Origin: Marinomonas pollencensis
GTDB lineage: Bacteria; Pseudomonadota; Gammaproteobacteria; Pseudomonadales; Marinomonadaceae
Direction of reading: 5' to 3'
Assembly: GCF_003387375.1 (NCBI RefSeq)
Contig: NZ_QUNG01000008.1
Coordinates: 86,887 to 150,886, forward strand
DNA length: 64,000 nt
Each line of letters starts with the position of its first letter. Position 1 is the first letter of the stretch. The notes below the pieces were generated by a model. It was not told the origin of the DNA. It was given only the letters and a program-made list of their open reading frames with translations, and made no database searches. Below, one piece after another: positions 28,931 through 37,521 of the stretch. Position numbers and translations under genes: made by a program.

Positions 28931-30463
28931 TTATGTTTCTGGGTTATCCACCATCACCTTGTTACGACCTGCTTCTTTAGCGGAATACAGCTGTTTGTCC
29001 GCACGGGAAAAGAAGGTTTCGTAATTCTCTTGTGTCAGTTCTGCTAAACCAATAGAGACAGTGATGGATACTGGCTCGCCATTAACGTTAAACGGTGCTT
29101 TTTCCACTTCTTTACGGATCGCTTCAGCACGCTGCTGGGCATCGCTTAGAGGGGTGCCTGGAAACACGATGACAAACTCTTCGCCACCGTAGCGGAATAA
29201 TAAATCTGATGCTGCCAGCACATTGCGAATTTGTCTGGGAACCAAGCGCAGTACTTTATCGCCAGCGAGATGCCCCCAGGTATCATTTACTTGTTTGAAA
29301 AAGTCGATGTCACAAATGGCCAGGCTCAAAGGACTGCCGTTGGCAAGCGAGTTGCTGCACAGTGGCAAAATAGTATCTTGGTACGCTGCTCGATTTGGTA
29401 AATCGGTGAGGGCGTCTGTCATGGCTTGGGCTAATTTTTCTTGCAGACTGGTGCGCAATGAAGAGGTGTCTTTTTCCATGCGAGTGACTTTGCTTTTCAG
29501 CAAAGAGATGGATTGAGTCGACATTTTCTCTTGGGCAAGCATTTGCTTACGGTACTGTGCCATGGTGTCAGATATGTTGGCCATGCGCTCATTGATTAAT
29601 GCTTTTAAACTGTCCAGATCATCTGCTTGTTGCACTGCGTTGGCCGCTTCTTGAACTTGCTTTTGCATGCTTGTATTCAGGCCTTCACGGCTTTCAGAAA
29701 GGCTCTTTTGGCTGCGGTAACTTTTTACAATGGAGTCATTGATACTGGCCAGTTGTTTATTCAGCTCATTAAGGTAGCTGGTCAAACCTTCTTGGGTGTT
29801 ACCAATCGCGATCATGATCAGGGCGATCAATTCATCGAGAATTTTGGGGAAATCGTTAAAGTTTTTATTTTGCGCTAAGGTGTTTTTCAGCTCAGAAATT
29901 TGTTCGTCATAGTCACTAGGGAGTGCCAAATTGCTTAGTAACCCGATGAGGGTATGGCGCACTTGTTGTAGCACTTCTTGATTGTTGAGCTTGGTTTTTG
30001 CTGGTTGGGCGCGTTTAAATAAGCGAGCAATGAGGGGGGCTTTTTTAGTTTCTACTTGAGCATTATGAGCAAGACTAGCTTCTATTAAGGCGAGGTATTC
30101 TTTGAGTAAGCTGGGCCAGTGGGGGACGGATTGCCAATGGCTACGAATCGCACTCTCAAACGCATTTTTCTGGCTTTGTGGAACCTGTTGTCCGTGATGA
30201 TCTAAGATATCGATCAGGTCGTGAAGTGTCTCTCTAAAGTGTTTTGCTCGGGTTAGTCTTGCTTCGTCCACTTTAAGCAGCAGAGGCTCCACGTTGTCTA
30301 GTATCGCTTGAATTGCGGTGGCATCTGCCCCTTTGCTAATCTGCAAGCGAATTTGACGAACGGCATGGTCCAACTCAGGGTCGTTCCCCTCAGCTAGTAG
30401 ACTCGTCCTTGAGACTGCTTTACGTAAAGCGTTAACCAGCTGAATTTGAGATGTGTCCGTCAT
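28931..30463 (-). CDS. Diguanylate cyclase (GGEEF domain)
   Basis: A 510-residue cytoplasmic protein with a long helical N-terminal region (about 1-330, coiled coil near 255-345) and a C-terminal GGDEF domain with an intact GGEEF signature at residues 426-430, so cyclic di-GMP synthesis is expected. The inhibitory I-site, RxxD five residues before the signature, reads AASD here, so the Arg is lost and product inhibition is probably absent. There is no membrane segment. The N-terminal region resembles the one found in several Pseudomonas-type cyclases of unknown input. It begins 20 bp after dsbA on the same strand. Confidence 0.9.
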   Translation of the reverse strand: MTDTSQIQLVNALRKAVSRTSLLAEGNDPELDHAVRQIRLQISKGADATAIQAILDNVEPLLLKVDEARLTRAKHFRETLHDLIDILDHHGQQVPQSQKNAFESAIRSHWQSVPHWPSLLKEYLALIEASLAHNAQVETKKAPLIARLFKRAQPAKTKLNNQEVLQQVRHTLIGLLSNLALPSDYDEQISELKNTLAQNKNFNDFPKILDELIALIMIAIGNTQEGLTSYLNELNKQLASINDSIVKSYRSQKSLSESREGLNTSMQKQVQEAANAVQQADDLDSLKALINERMANISDTMAQYRKQMLAQEKMSTQSISLLKSKVTRMEKDTSSLRTSLQEKLAQAMTDALTDLPNRAAYQDTILPLCSNSLANGSPLSLAICDIDFFKQVNDTWGHLAGDKVLRLVPRQIRNVLAASDLLFRYGGEEFVIVFPGTPLSDAQQRAEAIRKEVEKAPFNVNGEPVSITVSIGLAELTQENYETFFSRADKQLYSAKEAGRNKVMVDNPET

Positions 30464-30483
30464 GGAGCCTCACATACTAATAA

Positions 30484-31113
30484 TTACTTATTTTGCTCTT
30501 CTTTCTTAATGAGGTAGTTCACCACATTAAAGATGTTTTCGTTGCCGCCAGCAGTGGAAGCATCGACCAAATATTTACCATTTACCACAATCGTTGGGGT
30601 GCCACGCACGCCGTAAGCACGAATCCTTGCATCCGCCTGGTTAAGGCGACTTTCTACTGCGAAGGAATTGAACTGTTTGTGGAACTCATCTTCGCTTACA
30701 CCATAGTTAGCAAAAAAAGCAGCCAATGAATCTTCTGTGTTTAGGCGCTCACGTTTGACATGAATTGCAGTGTAAATGTCATCGTGAACCTTGTCTTCAA
30801 TACCTAATAGGTCGGCAACGTAAAATGCTTTGGCATGGGCTAACCAGTTACGGCCAAATACCGCAGGCATGTAATTGAAATCTACCTTGTCGTTGTTAGC
30901 AATGGTTTTTTTCCATGCTTGCGTGTAAGGCTCTAGGTGGTAACAGTGAGGACAACCAAACCAAAACACTTCACGGACTTCGACCTTGCTTGGGTCGTCA
31001 GTTCGCACTGGGTTAGCAATAGTAGTGTAGCCGTTTCCATCGCTGTAATCTTGGGCGTAGGATGTTAGCGGAATAAGTAAGGTAAGAATTAGCGCTGAAA
31101 ATAGCTTTTTCAT
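30484..31113 (-). CDS. dsbA: Thiol:disulfide interchange protein DsbA
   Basis: Periplasmic disulfide oxidase of 209 residues. A signal peptide ends near residue 20 (SYA/Q), the active-site CPHC is at residues 54-57 in the thioredoxin-like fold, and the cis-Pro loop RGTPTIVVNG is near residue 170. It donates disulfides to exported proteins and is reoxidised by DsbB, whose gene is at 43.2 kb. A diguanylate cyclase gene follows closely and may be cotranscribed. Confidence 0.95.
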   Translation of the reverse strand: MKKLFSALILTLLIPLTSYAQDYSDGNGYTTIANPVRTDDPSKVEVREVFWFGCPHCYHLEPYTQAWKKTIANNDKVDFNYMPAVFGRNWLAHAKAFYVADLLGIEDKVHDDIYTAIHVKRERLNTEDSLAAFFANYGVSEDEFHKQFNSFAVESRLNQADARIRAYGVRGTPTIVVNGKYLVDASTAGGNENIFNVVNYLIKKEEQNK

Positions 31114-31286
31114 TGATGGCTCCTGGTGATCAATGTTTATCGAGACTGGCGGTTATATTGCCAGATTTTCGCTTTAATTCGATGCATTGCCTTGCATAAA
31201 GTTCTTTCATTTGACCAAGTTTACGTAAAACTTACAAGGTCGCACTAAGTGCTTGACGCATTAATTTATTTTTTGAACATTGTGGG

Positions 31287-31889
31287 CTAATGAAGCCCCT
31301 GTAAATAATTGGCAACAGCATCAATCTCGGCGTTGCTGAGTGGTTTCGCAATCTGTTGCATGATGTTGGCCATGTCGTTGTTTCTTGTCCCGTTTTTAAA
31401 CGCCTGTAGCTGCGCTTTGGTGTAGCCCTCAAACTGCCCACCTAAGGCCGGAAAACGTGCCGAATTAATGCCTTTTCCGGCTGGACCATGGCAGGCTGCA
31501 CAAGCTGTCACGCCGGTCTCTGGGTTACCAAATCGGTATAGGGTCGCCCCTTGCTCAAGATAATCTGGTGCGGTGTGCTCTAGGGTGATTTGCTGGCCCG
31601 CAAAGTAACTGGCGATGTCTGATAAGTCTTGTGCGGAGTAATTGTCCAATAGTCCTGCCATTTGCGGAACGTGGCGTTGCCCAGATTGAATATCCGTGAG
31701 TTGTTTGAGTAAATAGCTTGGTTGTTGTCCAGCCAGTTTGGGAAAAACAGCAATATGGCCATTGCCATCTTCCCCATGGCAAGCAATGCAGCGTGTAGTA
31801 AGCGCTTTACCTTGGCCGCTCGCATCATACGTTTGGGCGAGGCAAACGCTGCTAACAATGAGTAATAAACTGAGACATAAGCGCTGCAT
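31287..31889 (-). CDS. Dihaem cytochrome c (cytochrome c4-like)
   Basis: A 200-residue exported electron carrier. The ATG at 31889 is chosen since it directly opens a signal peptide (MQRLCLSLLLIVSSVCLAQ); the open frame upstream to 32000 encodes basic sequence without export features. It has two class-I haem sites, CIACH at residues 34-38 and CAACH at 130-134, each followed by its own domain, with candidate Met ligands in QMAGLLD and NDMANIM. Cytochrome c4 proteins pass electrons to terminal oxidases. It lies next to engB in divergent orientation, an arrangement also common in Pseudomonas. Confidence 0.9.
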   Translation of the reverse strand: MQRLCLSLLLIVSSVCLAQTYDASGQGKALTTRCIACHGEDGNGHIAVFPKLAGQQPSYLLKQLTDIQSGQRHVPQMAGLLDNYSAQDLSDIASYFAGQQITLEHTAPDYLEQGATLYRFGNPETGVTACAACHGPAGKGINSARFPALGGQFEGYTKAQLQAFKNGTRNNDMANIMQQIAKPLSNAEIDAVANYLQGLH

Positions 31890-32086
31890 GGTTAACCTTT
31901 GTCGATAGAGAGAAAATAGAAGAATGTCAGGGGATCTTGTTAGAAATCGTTCTATTCGCCGACTAAATGGATTTTTACGCAGATTTAGTGGCGAAAACAT
32001 GGCAAAAAGAGCGATTCGCAGGCATTATATACAACCGATGAATAAACGTGAACGCTAATCCCGATTCCACAGACGAATACCAACTT

Positions 32087-32731
32087 ATGACTCCTTTTGA
32101 CTCTATATTCCGCTCCGCCCACTTTATCAAAAGTGCCGAAAAGCTTTCACAATGCCCACTTGATCAAGGTCTTGAGGTTGCTTTTGCTGGTCGCTCTAAT
32201 GCTGGTAAATCTACCGCATTAAATACTTTGACCAACCAAAAGAAACTGGCTCGAACTTCGAAGACGCCAGGCCGAACTCAATTGATCAACTGCTTTGGTC
32301 TAAGCATAAGCGATAGACGTCTGATCGATTTACCAGGTTACGGTTTTGCAAAAGTGCCGATCGCCATGAAAAAAGTATGGCAAGCACACATGCAAGATTA
32401 CCTAATGAACCGTCGCTCGTTAGCGGGGGTGGTATTGGTGATGGACATTCGCCATCCATTAAAAGAGTTTGATGAGATGATGTTGGATTGGGCTAAGTCG
32501 AATGGCATGAAAGTCCACGTTTTGCTAACAAAATCTGACAAACTGAAGCGTGGTCCAGCCAAAGCTTCTATGTTGAGTGTGCAAAAAGCGATAAAAGAGC
32601 AGGGTGTAGATGGCACAGTGCAAACTTTCTCTGCCCTAAACAATGACGGTCTTGATGAATTGCGTAATCGTTTAGCCTCTTGGTTGGTGTTTGATAAGTT
32701 AGACGAGATTCCTGTTTCTCCGCACGCTTAA
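32087..32731 (+). CDS. engB: Ribosome-biogenesis GTP-binding protein EngB/YihA/YsxC
   Basis: A 214-residue TRAFAC GTPase for large-subunit ribosome assembly. G1 is GRSNAGKS, G2 lies in TSKTPGRTQ, G3 is DLPGYGFA and G4 is TKSDK. The ATG at 32087 is preferred since it aligns with the family start; a GTG at 32048 would add 13 residues. No strong ribosome site precedes either. A terminator follows 30 bp after the stop. Confidence 0.95.
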   Translation: MTPFDSIFRSAHFIKSAEKLSQCPLDQGLEVAFAGRSNAGKSTALNTLTNQKKLARTSKTPGRTQLINCFGLSISDRRLIDLPGYGFAKVPIAMKKVWQAHMQDYLMNRRSLAGVVLVMDIRHPLKEFDEMMLDWAKSNGMKVHVLLTKSDKLKRGPAKASMLSVQKAIKEQGVDGTVQTFSALNNDGLDELRNRLASWLVFDKLDEIPVSPHA

Positions 32732-32760
32732 TTATGCGCGAGCGAAACGAATACACCATA

Positions 32761-32791
32761 AAAAAAGGTCTCAATTTTTGAGGCCTTTTTT
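32761..32791 (+). terminator. Bidirectional terminator between engB and gshA
   Basis: A-rich left arm and T-rich right arm (AAAAAAGG..CTCAA / TTGAG..CCTTTTTT) with one non-canonical pair and a 3-nt loop. It lies between convergent genes and has a T-run on both strands. Confidence 0.85.
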
Positions 32792-32808
32792 GTCTCTATG
32801 GTTTGTCT

Positions 32809-34410
32809 TTAGGCTTGGTAAGCCGCCAAGAAAGTATCAAAATCAACACTGTCTTGTTGTTCAATTTGCTGTTGTTCGGCAAGCGATTTTTCTGCCAAAT
32901 TCGCAAAATGATCAAGCGCCTTCCCACTCACTGGAGTGGCTAACCAAGCGGCTTGCTGCTCTTTCGCCAATGACAGCATAGCAGGCTGGAATCCTTGTGC
33001 TTGTTGGCAGCGAGCCAGCAGTTGTGATGAAGGCAGCAATGCGTCTTGTGCGATTTTCGTTTCTTGCTCAACAACGGCGTCTAGGTAAGCTTGATTGCCT
33101 GTTTGCGCGACAAGGAATTGCGCCACTTCTTTTAGTTGCGCAAGCAGTTTATTGGCTTGATCACGTAACCGAACTGGGCCCTTACCGAAATCAAATTCGG
33201 CGTCCAGTTCACGGCCACGGGAAGCAATTTCTTGTTGTGTAACGCGCAATTGATGGCATTCATCAATGTCTAACAAGGTGTCATCACACAAGGTGCAATA
33301 AAGCAAAAAGACATCAATAAAATACAGCGTCGATGGGGTCATACCGATTGATGAATCCGGGTCAATGTCCATGATGCGCACTTCAATGTATTCGACACCA
33401 CGATCTTGTAACGCGCTGCTTGGGTGTTCGCCGGGCTTGGTGACGCGTTTAGGGCGAATATCACTGTAATATTCGTTTTCAATTTGTAGCAAGTTGCTGT
33501 TTAGCTGGCGGTATTGACCGTCTACCTTAACGCCAATTTCTTGGTAACTAGGGTAAGGGGTCTTAAGTGCCGTTTTAATCGTCTGAATATAAGTGTGCAC
33601 TTCGTTATAGCAAACGAACAGATCCGCTTGGGCTTTGTTTTGGTAGCCCATGTCGCTCATACGTAACGATGTCGCTTTAGTGCCGACCCAAGTATGCTTT
33701 TCCAAATCGGATAAACTGTCTGGCTTATTTCCTAGGAAGCTTGCATCTATGGCTGGTGAGGCGCCAAATAATAAGGATAACATCCACGAATTACGACGGA
33801 AGTTACGAATCAGCGTAAAATAACTGTCCGATTGGAAGTCTTGTTGCTGTGCCGCTGTGAGTGCTGTTTTCCCTTTATACTTAGTTAAGAACTGCCAAAA
33901 AGACGCGTCAAAGGAAAAATTATAATGCATGCCTGCGATGCATTGCATGATGCGGCCATAACGATTGGATAAGCCTTCACGATAAACTCGTTTTAACTTG
34001 CCGGTATTCGACTCACCAAAATACGCAATCGGCACATCTTCATTGCTTTCTAAGTAACAGGGCATGCTGGCAGGCCACAAACACTCATCCTGTTTGGCCA
34101 GCTCATGGTTAACCACATGATGAATATCCGTTAGCTCTTGAATAACGCCTTCAACACTCGGGTGTACCTGAGTGATGAACTCCATAAGAGATTCGGAATA
34201 ATCGGTAGTAATGGAGGGGTGCGTTAATGCTGCGCCCAATGCTTTAGGGTGTGGTTTGTGGGAAATGCGACCTTGCGATCGGTCGACACGAAGTGCTTCT
34301 CGCTCTACTCCGCGATGAAACGTTAGTGCAGCTGAAGAGTCACTTTGTTGGCAATGGCTCGCGAGCGCATTTAAAGCATCAGTTAAGGTAGTCAAGAAGT
34401 TATCCTTCAA
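32809..34410 (-). CDS. gshA: Glutamate-cysteine ligase, type 1
   Basis: A 533-residue ligase (E. coli GshA has 518) making gamma-glutamylcysteine, the first step of glutathione synthesis. Visible family segments are GVEREALRV near residue 30 (ATP/Mg-binding Glu residues), SNRYGRIMQCIAGMHYNFS (about 148-166) and YIEVRIMDIDP near residue 345. The start is ATG at 34410, the sole plausible start before conserved sequence. It is monocistronic and convergent with engB. Confidence 0.96.
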   Translation of the reverse strand: MKDNFLTTLTDALNALASHCQQSDSSAALTFHRGVEREALRVDRSQGRISHKPHPKALGAALTHPSITTDYSESLMEFITQVHPSVEGVIQELTDIHHVVNHELAKQDECLWPASMPCYLESNEDVPIAYFGESNTGKLKRVYREGLSNRYGRIMQCIAGMHYNFSFDASFWQFLTKYKGKTALTAAQQQDFQSDSYFTLIRNFRRNSWMLSLLFGASPAIDASFLGNKPDSLSDLEKHTWVGTKATSLRMSDMGYQNKAQADLFVCYNEVHTYIQTIKTALKTPYPSYQEIGVKVDGQYRQLNSNLLQIENEYYSDIRPKRVTKPGEHPSSALQDRGVEYIEVRIMDIDPDSSIGMTPSTLYFIDVFLLYCTLCDDTLLDIDECHQLRVTQQEIASRGRELDAEFDFGKGPVRLRDQANKLLAQLKEVAQFLVAQTGNQAYLDAVVEQETKIAQDALLPSSQLLARCQQAQGFQPAMLSLAKEQQAAWLATPVSGKALDHFANLAEKSLAEQQQIEQQDSVDFDTFLAAYQA

Positions 34411-34594
34411 TAAAAATATGACAAGTATAATTAGCGCTGATTGTACTCGGCCGAGCTTATTGGCAGCAAGCTGACATTTTCCATCTGACGAAAGATTGCA
34501 AAATCGATCCTTAGTCCATTGTAGTTATTAATTCATACGATCGGTAAAATAATGCTTCATTCATTGTATAAGATCGACAAATGTTGAGTGCAGC

Positions 34595-35101
34595 ATGAAC
34601 ACAGTTAGATTAAAGCAGATAGGCTTTTGGTCGGCGTTAGCGCTTATTATTATTGTTGCTCTAACTTGGGGAGTGGATAAAATCATTCCTCAACAGCGAT
34701 TATCTGATATCGGCCAATGCGATAAAACAGAACATGAGTGCGTTGTTTCTTTACCTGGTGAAGAAATGCCAGCGACCTTGTCTTTTGACGAAGGGGTGCA
34801 TGTTAATACACCGATACCCGTGTCTTTGTCATTACCGCAAGACTTAGCTGATAAAACGAATACTATTCGATTGACCCTAAGTTGCAAAGAAGTCTACATG
34901 GGGGTGAGTTCAATTCGTTTAACGCAAAAACCTGAGCCGAATGTATGGCAAGGAACAATCCGTTTACCAGAATCCGAAACGGAGGATGTGACTTGGCAGG
35001 TCAAAGCGACCTTGATCGAGAATAACGGAGATGAAAAGAACATCTGGTTTGAGTTTGATGTGTCTTCTACTAAGGCACTAAGAACGGCGGCGAACAACTA
35101 A
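34595..35101 (+). CDS. Hypothetical membrane-anchored protein
   Basis: A 168-residue protein I do not recognise. One N-terminal hydrophobic segment (about residues 10-28, FWSALALIIIVALTWGV) without a clear cleavage site suggests an inner-membrane anchor, with a periplasmic beta-rich domain containing three Cys (41, 48 and 97 approximately). The domain pattern (SLSLPQDLADKTNTIRLTLSCKEVYMG, then WQGTIRLPESE) resembles a small immunoglobulin-like fold. It is divergent from gshA and followed by a strong terminator, so it forms its own unit. Confidence 0.75.
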   Translation: MNTVRLKQIGFWSALALIIIVALTWGVDKIIPQQRLSDIGQCDKTEHECVVSLPGEEMPATLSFDEGVHVNTPIPVSLSLPQDLADKTNTIRLTLSCKEVYMGVSSIRLTQKPEPNVWQGTIRLPESETEDVTWQVKATLIENNGDEKNIWFEFDVSSTKALRTAANN

Positions 35102-35154
35102 TCGCCGTGGCCGCTGCTGAGTCAGGGTTAATAGACCAACTCGAGCCGTAATAA

Positions 35155-35189
35155 AAAAAGGCGACTTTCGTAAAGAGAGTCGCCTTTTT
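35155..35189 (+). terminator. Bidirectional terminator between the 34.6 kb hypothetical gene and hisF
   Basis: A perfect 12-bp stem (AAAAAGGCGACT / AGTCGCCTTTTT) with an 11-nt loop lies between two convergent genes; both strands end in a T-run. Confidence 0.92.
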
Positions 35190-35214
35190 AGTCTTTGTCA
35201 CTAAGCGCTTGAGG

Positions 35215-35988
35215 TTATAAGCGCATTTCGATGCCAGCGTCACTCATGCGTTCTTTCGCTTGTTGGATGCTGTATTCGCCAAAATGGAAAATACTCGCCG
35301 CCAACACCGCATCGGCTTTGCCTTCGGTGACACCATCAACCAGATGGTCGAGGTTGCCGACACCGCCAGAGGCAATCACAGGAACGTGAACCGCTTCGCT
35401 GATCGCACGGGTGACACCCAAATCAAAACCATTTTTTGTGCCATCACGATCCATACTCGTTAACAGGATTTCTCCTGCCCCGTATTCGACCATTTTTTTC
35501 GCCCATTCAACCGCATCAAGTCCTGTCGGCTTACGGCCACCGTGGGTGAAAATTTCCCATTTATCGGCTTCGCCTTCTGCGCTGACTTTTTTCGCGTCAA
35601 TGGCCACGACGATACATTGTGAGCCAAAGCGTTGAGCGGCCTCGCGGACAAACTCAGGGTTAAAGACGGCGGCCGTGTTGATACCAACTTTGTCCGCGCC
35701 TGCGTTTAGCATGCGGCGAATGTCTTCACAGGTGCGAATACCACCACCGACAGTCAACGGAATAAAAACCTGACTGGCAATGGCTTCTACCATATGTACC
35801 GTAGTTGCACGGTCGTCAGAGCTGGCGGTAATGTCTAAGAAGGTAATCTCATCCGCCCCTTGCTCGTTGTAACGTTTTGCCACCTCTACTGGGTCGCCGG
35901 CATCACGAATATCAACGAATTGAACGCCTTTGACGACGCGGCCATTGTCCACATCAAGACAAGGAATAATACGTTTTGCTAATCCCAT
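35215..35988 (-). CDS. hisF: Imidazole glycerol phosphate synthase cyclase subunit HisF
   Basis: A 257-residue TIM-barrel cyclase (standard length) that, with HisH, converts PRFAR to imidazole glycerol phosphate and AICAR. The catalytic Asp is at position 11 in [14 protein letters not shown] and the second in VVAIDAK near residue 130; phosphate loops are GGGIRT and ASGGVG. It follows hisH by 9 bp. hisA, which usually lies between hisH and hisF, is absent here. Confidence 0.97.
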   Translation of the reverse strand: MGLAKRIIPCLDVDNGRVVKGVQFVDIRDAGDPVEVAKRYNEQGADEITFLDITASSDDRATTVHMVEAIASQVFIPLTVGGGIRTCEDIRRMLNAGADKVGINTAAVFNPEFVREAAQRFGSQCIVVAIDAKKVSAEGEADKWEIFTHGGRKPTGLDAVEWAKKMVEYGAGEILLTSMDRDGTKNGFDLGVTRAISEAVHVPVIASGGVGNLDHLVDGVTEGKADAVLAASIFHFGEYSIQQAKERMSDAGIEMRL

Positions 35989-35997
35989 AACAGGCTC

Positions 35998-36678
35998 CTA
36001 ATCTTTGTTGGCCGAAGAGGGTTTGCCATCCCAGTGAATAAAGTTTTTGTACAGTTGAAGGCCGTCTTTATGGCTTTTTTCTGGGTGGAATTGCACCGCG
36101 AAAACATTGTCGCGGGACAAAGCAACGCAAAACTCCAAGCCATAATCACAGGTGCCAGCCACTTCGTTTTTGTTTTCTGGCACAACGTAGAAGCTGTGTA
36201 CGAAATAAAAACGTGCGTTGTCTGGAATGCCTTCCCATAACGGGTGATTAATGCTCTGTTTGACTTGGTTCCAGCCCATGTGCGGCACTTTCAGTTTGCT
36301 GCCGTCATGATCTGTGTGTTTTTCACCAAAGAAAAGGGCGTTGCCTTTGAAATGATCCAAACAATCTACGCCGCCGTTTTCTTCGCTGTGGGACATCAAA
36401 GATTGAATGCCTACACAAATCGCCAAAAAGGGTTTTTCAGCCATGGCTTTGCGAATACTAGGTACTAAACCTGTGTTGTGCATCTCGCCGATACAATCAC
36501 GAATAGCGCCGACGCCAGGTAATAACACGCGATCGGCCGCATCGATAACCGCCGGATCACTGGTAACCACCACTTGGGTGTTTTCATCGGCAACAAACTC
36601 TAATGCTTTGGCCACCGAGTGCAGGTTGCCCATGCCGTAATCGATGACGGCAACAACCGATTTTTTAATCTCGTTCAT
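35998..36678 (-). CDS. hisH: Imidazole glycerol phosphate synthase glutaminase subunit HisH
   Basis: A 226-residue class-I glutamine amidotransferase that feeds ammonia to HisF. The nucleophile Cys lies in PFLAICVGIQSLM (about residue 89) and the His-x-Glu pair in QFHPEKSHKDG near residue 196. The oxyanion-strand motif PGVGAI is near residue 55. It begins 9 bp after hisB on the same strand. Confidence 0.96.
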   Translation of the reverse strand: MNEIKKSVVAVIDYGMGNLHSVAKALEFVADENTQVVVTSDPAVIDAADRVLLPGVGAIRDCIGEMHNTGLVPSIRKAMAEKPFLAICVGIQSLMSHSEENGGVDCLDHFKGNALFFGEKHTDHDGSKLKVPHMGWNQVKQSINHPLWEGIPDNARFYFVHSFYVVPENKNEVAGTCDYGLEFCVALSRDNVFAVQFHPEKSHKDGLQLYKNFIHWDGKPSSANKD

Positions 36679-36687
36679 GCGAAAGTC

Positions 36688-37281
36688 CTACAAACAGCCT
36701 TTAGTCGATGGCATTTGACCTGCCATACGCTCGTCTACTTCTAGTGCCATGCGAAGCGCACGACCGAATGCTTTGAAAATGGTTTCCGCTTGGTGGTGGG
36801 TGTTCTTACCACGCAAGTTATCAAGGTGCAGAGTGACTTTCGCGTGGTTGATGAAGCCGTGGAAAAACTCAGAGAACAAATCCACATCAAAGCCACCCAC
36901 AGATGCACGGGTGAAAGGTACGTGCATTTCTAATCCTGGACGACCAGAAAAGTCGATCACCACGCGAGACAGTGCTTCGTCTAATGGAACATAGGCGTGG
37001 CCGTAGCGCTTGATGCCTTTTTTATCGCCAACAGCAATTTCAAACGCTTGGCCTAAGGTGATACCTAGATCTTCTACCGTATGGTGTGCGTCAATGTGAA
37101 GGTCACCAACCGCGTGGATATCTAAGTCGATTAAGCCATGACGAGCAACTTGTTCGAGCATATGGTCTAGAAAAGGTACGCCGGTGAAGCAATTGAATTT
37201 ACCAGTACCATCTAGGTTAATTGATACCTTGATCTGAGTTTCCAGCGTATTACGCTCGACACTAGCAATGCGGTCGGACAT
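36688..37281 (-). CDS. hisB: Imidazoleglycerol-phosphate dehydratase
   Basis: A monofunctional HisB of 197 residues; there is no N-terminal phosphatase domain, so histidinol phosphatase must be elsewhere. The ATG at 37281 is chosen because GGAG lies 10 bp upstream and [12 protein letters not shown] matches the family start; the frame runs open to 37323. The Mn-binding motifs [19 protein letters not shown] and, in the second half, FFHGF and NTHHQAE are all visible. It leads the hisB-hisH-hisF run. Confidence 0.96.
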   Translation of the reverse strand: MSDRIASVERNTLETQIKVSINLDGTGKFNCFTGVPFLDHMLEQVARHGLIDLDIHAVGDLHIDAHHTVEDLGITLGQAFEIAVGDKKGIKRYGHAYVPLDEALSRVVIDFSGRPGLEMHVPFTRASVGGFDVDLFSEFFHGFINHAKVTLHLDNLRGKNTHHQAETIFKAFGRALRMALEVDERMAGQMPSTKGCL

Positions 37282-37521
37282 TGATTGGGTTCTCCACGTT
37301 GAATCGTGACGCGTTGGCATCACGGATTAGACAGTCTGTTTAGATTGCCGTTATAGATTGTCATTGAAAATTATCGTTGCCGCCATTATAGAACGAGGGG
37401 TCTCAGGCTTCTATCCTTTACGTGTCGTTTTTAATGACTTGTTGCTATTGGATCGATAAACCTAGGGTTGCAGTGCTATTATGTTAGTCATTCAGCAAAC
37501 TAAGTCTAAGGAATCACGTCT

